This document shows, piece after piece, positions 5,772 through 8,805 of a DNA stretch of 8,805 nucleotides (the first letter of the stretch is position 1; the number at the start of each line of letters is the position of its first letter). The stretch is from the NCBI GenBank assembly GCA_003550445.1, contig PUKG01000205.1:1-8805 (forward strand), written 5' to 3'. The stretch comes from Halobacteroidaceae bacterium. GTDB lineage: Bacteria; Bacillota; Halanaerobiia; B1SED10-174. The translations under genes and the position numbers were made by a program. The notes under the pieces were generated by a model, which was given only the letters and a program-made list of their open reading frames with translations, had not been told where the DNA came from and made no database searches.

Positions 5772-6539
5772 GTGGATAAGGGAGCAAGGAAGAGATTTGA
5801 GTTTTTCCTTGAGGAAAAGGATACAGATTTTTCGGGCTGGGATTTTTCCTTTCTTACTCAGAGCCGCCGCATGGAAGAATTTCCTCTGAACTGGAATTAC
5901 TATAACGAAGTCAGGAATTATTTGATAAATTCTCAATCCCTGCTGGATATGGCTACAGGGGGAGGGGAGTTTTTAATGAGGCTTTCACCCCTTCCCGAAA
6001 AAACAGAAGCCACAGAGGGATATGCTCCAAATATTAAGGTTGCCCAGGAAAACCTGAAACCTCTCGGGGTAAAAGTTCATCCAACAGAAGATGAATACAC
6101 CCTTCCTGTAAAGGATCAGGATTTTGACTTAATAATCAACAGGCATGGTTCTTTTGATCCTGAAGAAATAAAAAGGGTTTTAAAGCCCGGAGGCCATTTT
6201 ATTACCCAGCAGGTGGGAGGCCTAAATGACCTGGAGTTAAACCTTTTGCTCCAGGCCCCGGAAAGCGAGTTTTTAGGCTGGAATTTACAGGCGGCCCTGG
6301 ATCAAATGCTTTCTTCTGGCTTTAAAATAATAAAAAGCAAGGAAGACATTACCAAAACCCGTTTTTATGATATCGGGGCAATAATATATTACCTGCACGC
6401 TGTTCCCTGGCAGATTCCCGATTTCAGTGTAGAGAAATACCGGGAAGACCTTTACACCCTGCACGAAGTCTTAGAAGCTCAAGGTTTTTTTGATGTTACC
6501 TGTCACCGATTTTTCTTTATAGCCAAAAAAGATCAATAA
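5772..6539 (+). CDS. class I SAM-dependent methyltransferase
   Basis: A 255-residue Rossmann-fold methyltransferase. Motif I is LLDMATGGGEFL (57-68), the SAM-binding glycine loop. ATEGYAPN (80-87) follows at the end of the second strand, where an acidic residue (E82) usually binds the ribose. DFDLIINRH (117-125) matches motif IV, and LKPGGHFITQQVGG (137-150) matches the post-I strand and turn. The N-terminal FSGWDFSFL and the FITQQVGG stretch are, in my recollection, shared by a family of uncharacterised Bacillota methyltransferases; the substrate is unknown. The start is GTG with GGAGGG (5761-5766) 5 bp before it, better than any later ATG. It is the second gene of a two-gene unit with the double GNAT and is closed by a terminator shared with the convergent transporter operon. 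Confidence 0.9.
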   Translation: MDKGARKRFEFFLEEKDTDFSGWDFSFLTQSRRMEEFPLNWNYYNEVRNYLINSQSLLDMATGGGEFLMRLSPLPEKTEATEGYAPNIKVAQENLKPLGVKVHPTEDEYTLPVKDQDFDLIINRHGSFDPEEIKRVLKPGGHFITQQVGGLNDLELNLLLQAPESEFLGWNLQAALDQMLSSGFKIIKSKEDITKTRFYDIGAIIYYLHAVPWQIPDFSVEKYREDLYTLHEVLEAQGFFDVTCHRFFFIAKKDQ

Positions 6540-6567
6540 AAAAGCGCCCTCCCAAGGGGCGCTTTTT
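6539..6567. terminator. bidirectional intrinsic terminator between convergent operons
   Basis: A-run plus GCGCCC (6544-6549) pairs with GGGCGC (6557-6562) plus a T-run (6563-6567), with a T-G pair extending the stem and loop CCCAA. The A-run on one side and T-run on the other give a U tract on both strands. It sits directly after the methyltransferase stop and 4 bp from the stop of the minus-strand permease. Confidence 0.9.
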
Positions 6568-6571
6568 AAGT

Positions 6572-7294
6572 TCAGGTTCTAACTTTCTGGAGAAAAAACC
6601 TGTAAACCAAAACATTAAGGATAAGGACGTAAATCAAACCCAAGGTAAAATAGGAAGTGAAATTAAGGGGAAGAACTTCTGATCCCCGGATAAGAACACT
6701 GATAGCTTTTACAGGCCAGAAAGCCGGAACAAAGGCGAAGAAAAATTCCCTGGCATCGGTAAAAAAGAGAGCAATAATGGGGAAAACAATTAAGGTTCCA
6801 ATACCTTTCATTACTGCGAACCCTTCAATTTTGTTTCTGGAGAAAGCGTTAATTAAAAAAGCATTAATTGGGGTTCCCAGGCTTGCAAGGAATGAGACCA
6901 AAAGGATGTTACCCCAGCTTAGCCCCCCAATATCGACAAACCAGAGGACAAAGACTGCAGCTATGAAGGATAGAACAAGGGTCATGGCAACCTTGAAAGA
7001 AAAAAACTGATGAAGGCTTAAAGGACTAACCCTGATTGAAGGCATAATATTATCATCCCGGTCATCAAGTAGAGAAAAACCAAGGAGAGCCCCATAAATC
7101 TGGGGAATAAACATGGCCAGAACAGCAAGAACAAAGTCGGCAAAGGCTTCCAGGAAAAAGCCACTCATCTCAGCTATTTCCGGTAAAAGGTACCTGCCAA
7201 AAAGCCCAAAAAGCAGTGGGTATATAAGCATAAAGCGGGTCATGGGATCACGAACCCAGTTTTTTAATTCACTGGCTAAAAATATTTTATACAT
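6572..7294 (-). CDS. ABC-2 type exporter, second permease (fluoroquinolone-export-like)
   Basis: A 240-residue integral membrane protein with about six hydrophobic segments (near 22-38, 50-72, 102-121, 128-150, 163-179 and 216-235). The cytoplasmic stretch DDRDDNIMPSIRVSPLS (77-93) occupies the place of the ABC-2 coupling helix, whose more usual form is E-x-G-T-L-E-x-L-x-x-SP. The N-terminus (ELKNWVRDPMTR and YPLLFGLFGRYLLP) resembles permeases annotated as fluoroquinolone export subunits, a name transferred from mycobacterial work, so the true cargo here is unproven. The ATG lies 6 bp after the TGA-TAG stop pair of the upstream permease and has only a weak AGGA close by, so coupled translation is likely. 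It would pair with the neighbouring permease as a heterodimer. Confidence 0.88.
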   Translation of the reverse strand: MYKIFLASELKNWVRDPMTRFMLIYPLLFGLFGRYLLPEIAEMSGFFLEAFADFVLAVLAMFIPQIYGALLGFSLLDDRDDNIMPSIRVSPLSLHQFFSFKVAMTLVLSFIAAVFVLWFVDIGGLSWGNILLVSFLASLGTPINAFLINAFSRNKIEGFAVMKGIGTLIVFPIIALFFTDAREFFFAFVPAFWPVKAISVLIRGSEVLPLNFTSYFTLGLIYVLILNVLVYRFFLQKVRT

Positions 7295-7300
7295 ATCCTA

Positions 7301-8026
7301 TCAAGCCCCACTTTCTTTTGCAGCAAAATCAGAAAACTTCCGGATAATAAACCAATAAAGAATGCCTCCCAAAACCACCAGATAAGTCGCTGAGAATAAA
7401 ATTTCCCATGTTTCAGAAAGCCCTGCAGTTCCTACAAGAAGAAGTTGGGCAGCTTTTGTAGGAAGAAGGTAAAGAAGGTTGGAAATTAAATCGCTTTCAA
7501 TCATTCCCAAAAGATCAAGAACAACGGGAAGAGCAAGGGCAAGGAAATAAACGAACATGTTCATAAGAAGGTGGGTAAATGTTTTGGCCCGGAAAGAAAG
7601 CAAAAAACCTACCAGGGAATGAAACCCCGAAATCAGGATAACTGCTCCGACAAGTCCCAAAAAACTAAGGTCAAGTTCCCGGAAAAACCGGGCATACCCA
7701 TAAAGGATTAGAAGGGTTAAAAGATTTGAAGAAACCCCTGCAGAAATTTTTGCCCAAATGTATTCTGTAATGGTAATGGGAGAAATTAAAAGGGTTTTTA
7801 ATGCCCCTTCATCTCGTTCGAAAAACATCGTTGCCCCGATTAAAAGAATTGCCATGGAAGTAGCATCGATAAAGACAAGGAGAGGAAAAATGGTAGTTAG
7901 TTCCTGGATTTCTGAGAAATAAATAACTCCTATCCAGAGGGCCGCAACAAAAAGGCTAGCGCTCAGGATATTGTATTTCCTTAACCGTTGCAATTCTCCT
8001 AAGTAGAGGGTAGGATAATTACTCAT
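7301..8026 (-). CDS. ABC-2 type exporter, first permease (fluoroquinolone-export-like)
   Basis: A 241-residue membrane protein with about six hydrophobic segments (near 19-36, 45-66, 96-112, 121-144, 152-173 and 208-228). FERDEGALKTLLISPI (69-84) is a standard ABC-2 coupling-helix motif. I place the start at the ATG at 8026, which overlaps the ATPase stop as ATGAGTAA (8 nt) and has AGGGGTGG (8033-8040) 6 bp upstream on the minus strand. The frame stays open to 8164, but that extension only reads the 3' end of the ATPase gene in another frame. The order ATPase, permease, permease with tight or overlapping joints is that of a two-permease exporter. The protein ends in tandem stops, TGA then TAG. 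Confidence 0.9.
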   Translation of the reverse strand: MSNYPTLYLGELQRLRKYNILSASLFVAALWIGVIYFSEIQELTTIFPLLVFIDATSMAILLIGATMFFERDEGALKTLLISPITITEYIWAKISAGVSSNLLTLLILYGYARFFRELDLSFLGLVGAVILISGFHSLVGFLLSFRAKTFTHLLMNMFVYFLALALPVVLDLLGMIESDLISNLLYLLPTKAAQLLLVGTAGLSETWEILFSATYLVVLGGILYWFIIRKFSDFAAKESGA

Positions 8027-8805
8027 CAGTATCCACCCCTGTAATTTTAATGAAGATATCATCAAGGGAAGTTTCACTGCTATGAATGGTAATAACTGTT
8101 TTGTTCTGGACAATATTAAGAAACTCGGGGTTATTGCCAAAGGTATCCAGGTCAAAACTGGCATTTAGGATTTCATCGTTTTCAGCATATTCAACCTCAA
8201 GGTTTCGAGCTCCGTATTTTAATTTCAGGTTTTTGGGGGTGTCAATTTCTGCAATTTCTCCATTGGCCATAAAGGCAACCCTGTCACAGAGTTCTTCTAC
8301 ATCATTCATAAGATGAGTTGTTAGCAGGACTGTGCCACCGTTTTCCCGAAATTCTTTTATAATATCCTTAATAATTCTGGAATTTTTCGGATCCAGGCCC
8401 ATTGTTGGTTCGTCCAGGAAAAGAATCTTGGGATTATTTAATAGGGCCCGGACAAAATTTAACCTGACCTTCATTCCTTTGGAATACTCTGCAACCTTTT
8501 TATCCTTGTCTTTTATCAGACCAACTCGTTCTAAAAGGGAATCGGTATCCGCGTTTTCCCTGTAGAGCTTTTTAAAGAAGGTAAGGTTTTCTTGGGCCGT
8601 CAACTTGGAAAAATGGACGGGCATTTCAAAGCCAACTCCAATTTCCTGGTAAAAATCCCTTCCATAAGCCTGCAGGTTTTTATCCCGAAAAAGAATTTCA
8701 CCCCTAAAATCTTTGAGGAGTTTGGTCATGATTTTCTGGGTTGTGCTTTTACCCACCCCGCTGGGACCTAAAAGGCCAAAAATTTCCCCATTTTCTATAG
8801 AAAAA
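8019..8805 (-). CDS. ABC-2 type exporter, ATP-binding subunit, N-terminus cut by window end
   Basis: The frame is open to the window edge: before the GTG at 8756 it reads F-S-I-E-N-G-E-I-F-G-L-L-G-P-S-G. The GTG is therefore the valine codon inside Walker A (GPSGVGKST), not a start. About 25 residues are missing. The Q-loop region has Glu instead of Gln (GFEMPVHFSKLTAQENL); the signature is YSKGM, Walker B is ILFLDEPTMGLD, and the switch histidine is in TTHLM. The C-terminal segment ends with SSETSLDDIFIKITG, a closing motif common in drug-type ABC-2 ATPases. It energises the two permeases that follow. The promoter of this minus-strand operon lies outside the window. Class is certain; a fluoroquinolone-type role is an inference from family resemblance and gene order. 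Confidence 0.93.
   Translation of the reverse strand, partial: FSIENGEIFGLLGPSGVGKSTTQKIMTKLLKDFRGEILFRDKNLQAYGRDFYQEIGVGFEMPVHFSKLTAQENLTFFKKLYRENADTDSLLERVGLIKDKDKKVAEYSKGMKVRLNFVRALLNNPKILFLDEPTMGLDPKNSRIIKDIIKEFRENGGTVLLTTHLMNDVEELCDRVAFMANGEIAEIDTPKNLKLKYGARNLEVEYAENDEILNASFDLDTFGNNPEFLNIVQNKTVITIHSSETSLDDIFIKITGVDTDE

Noticed and set aside
6657..7358. Plus-strand open frames of 117 and 81 codons opposite the second minus-strand permease
   Set aside because: Lys/Arg/Thr-rich antisense shadows of a well-supported membrane protein gene; no start context or recognisable fold.
7678..7692. Inverted repeat CCCGG-AAAAA-CCGGG as a possible terminator
   Set aside because: It lies inside the first permease coding sequence and has no T run after it on either strand.
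8027..8164. Longer permease start at 8164 on the minus strand
   Set aside because: The extra 46 residues overlap the ATPase gene in another frame, and the ATG at 8026 has a ribosome binding site and starts a normal ABC-2 N-terminus.

Overview
The window reads as a compact bacterial chromosome segment, most likely from a Gram-positive, Clostridia-like Bacillota. That is an inference from AT-rich DNA (low-40s % GC by eye), strong AGGAGG-type ribosome binding sites, GTG as well as ATG starts, tight gene packing and clean intrinsic terminators. No rRNA, tRNA, CRISPR array, insertion sequence or phage gene is visible. No stretch longer than 300 bases lacks a gene; the longest gaps (4295-4448 and 4698-4826) hold terminators and promoter or operator elements.

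Layout. (1) Plus strand, 2-4294: an operon-like run made of the tail of an unrecognised gene, a HicB-like/DinB fusion protein, a GNAT acetyltransferase, an ABC-2 exporter (ATPase plus one permease, overlapping by 35 nt) and a peptidase-C45 / acyl-transferase-like NTN hydrolase. It ends at an intrinsic terminator. (2) 4358-4746: a one-gene unit with a good sigma-A-type promoter. A C/G-tract pseudo-palindrome of the CsoR type lies just after the -10 box, followed by a small single-pass membrane protein with a SHOCT domain and its own terminator. (3) 4827-6539: a double-GNAT protein followed by a class I SAM methyltransferase, closed by a terminator that works in both directions. (4) Minus strand, 8805-6572: a three-gene ABC-2 exporter (ATPase cut by the window edge, then two permeases), convergent with block 3 and resembling the ATPase-permease-permease sets annotated as fluoroquinolone-type exporters.

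Taken together, most genes are small-molecule modifying enzymes (three GNAT domains, a methyltransferase, a DinB-fold metalloprotein, an amide hydrolase/acyltransferase) and two drug-type exporters, plus a probably metal- or persulfide-controlled membrane protein. A xenobiotic-handling or self-resistance neighbourhood is a reasonable inference, but no substrate can be read from the sequence. The most testable points are the CsoR-like operator over the SHOCT gene promoter, the HicB-DinB fusion, and the co-operonic C45 hydrolase, exporter and acetyltransferase.
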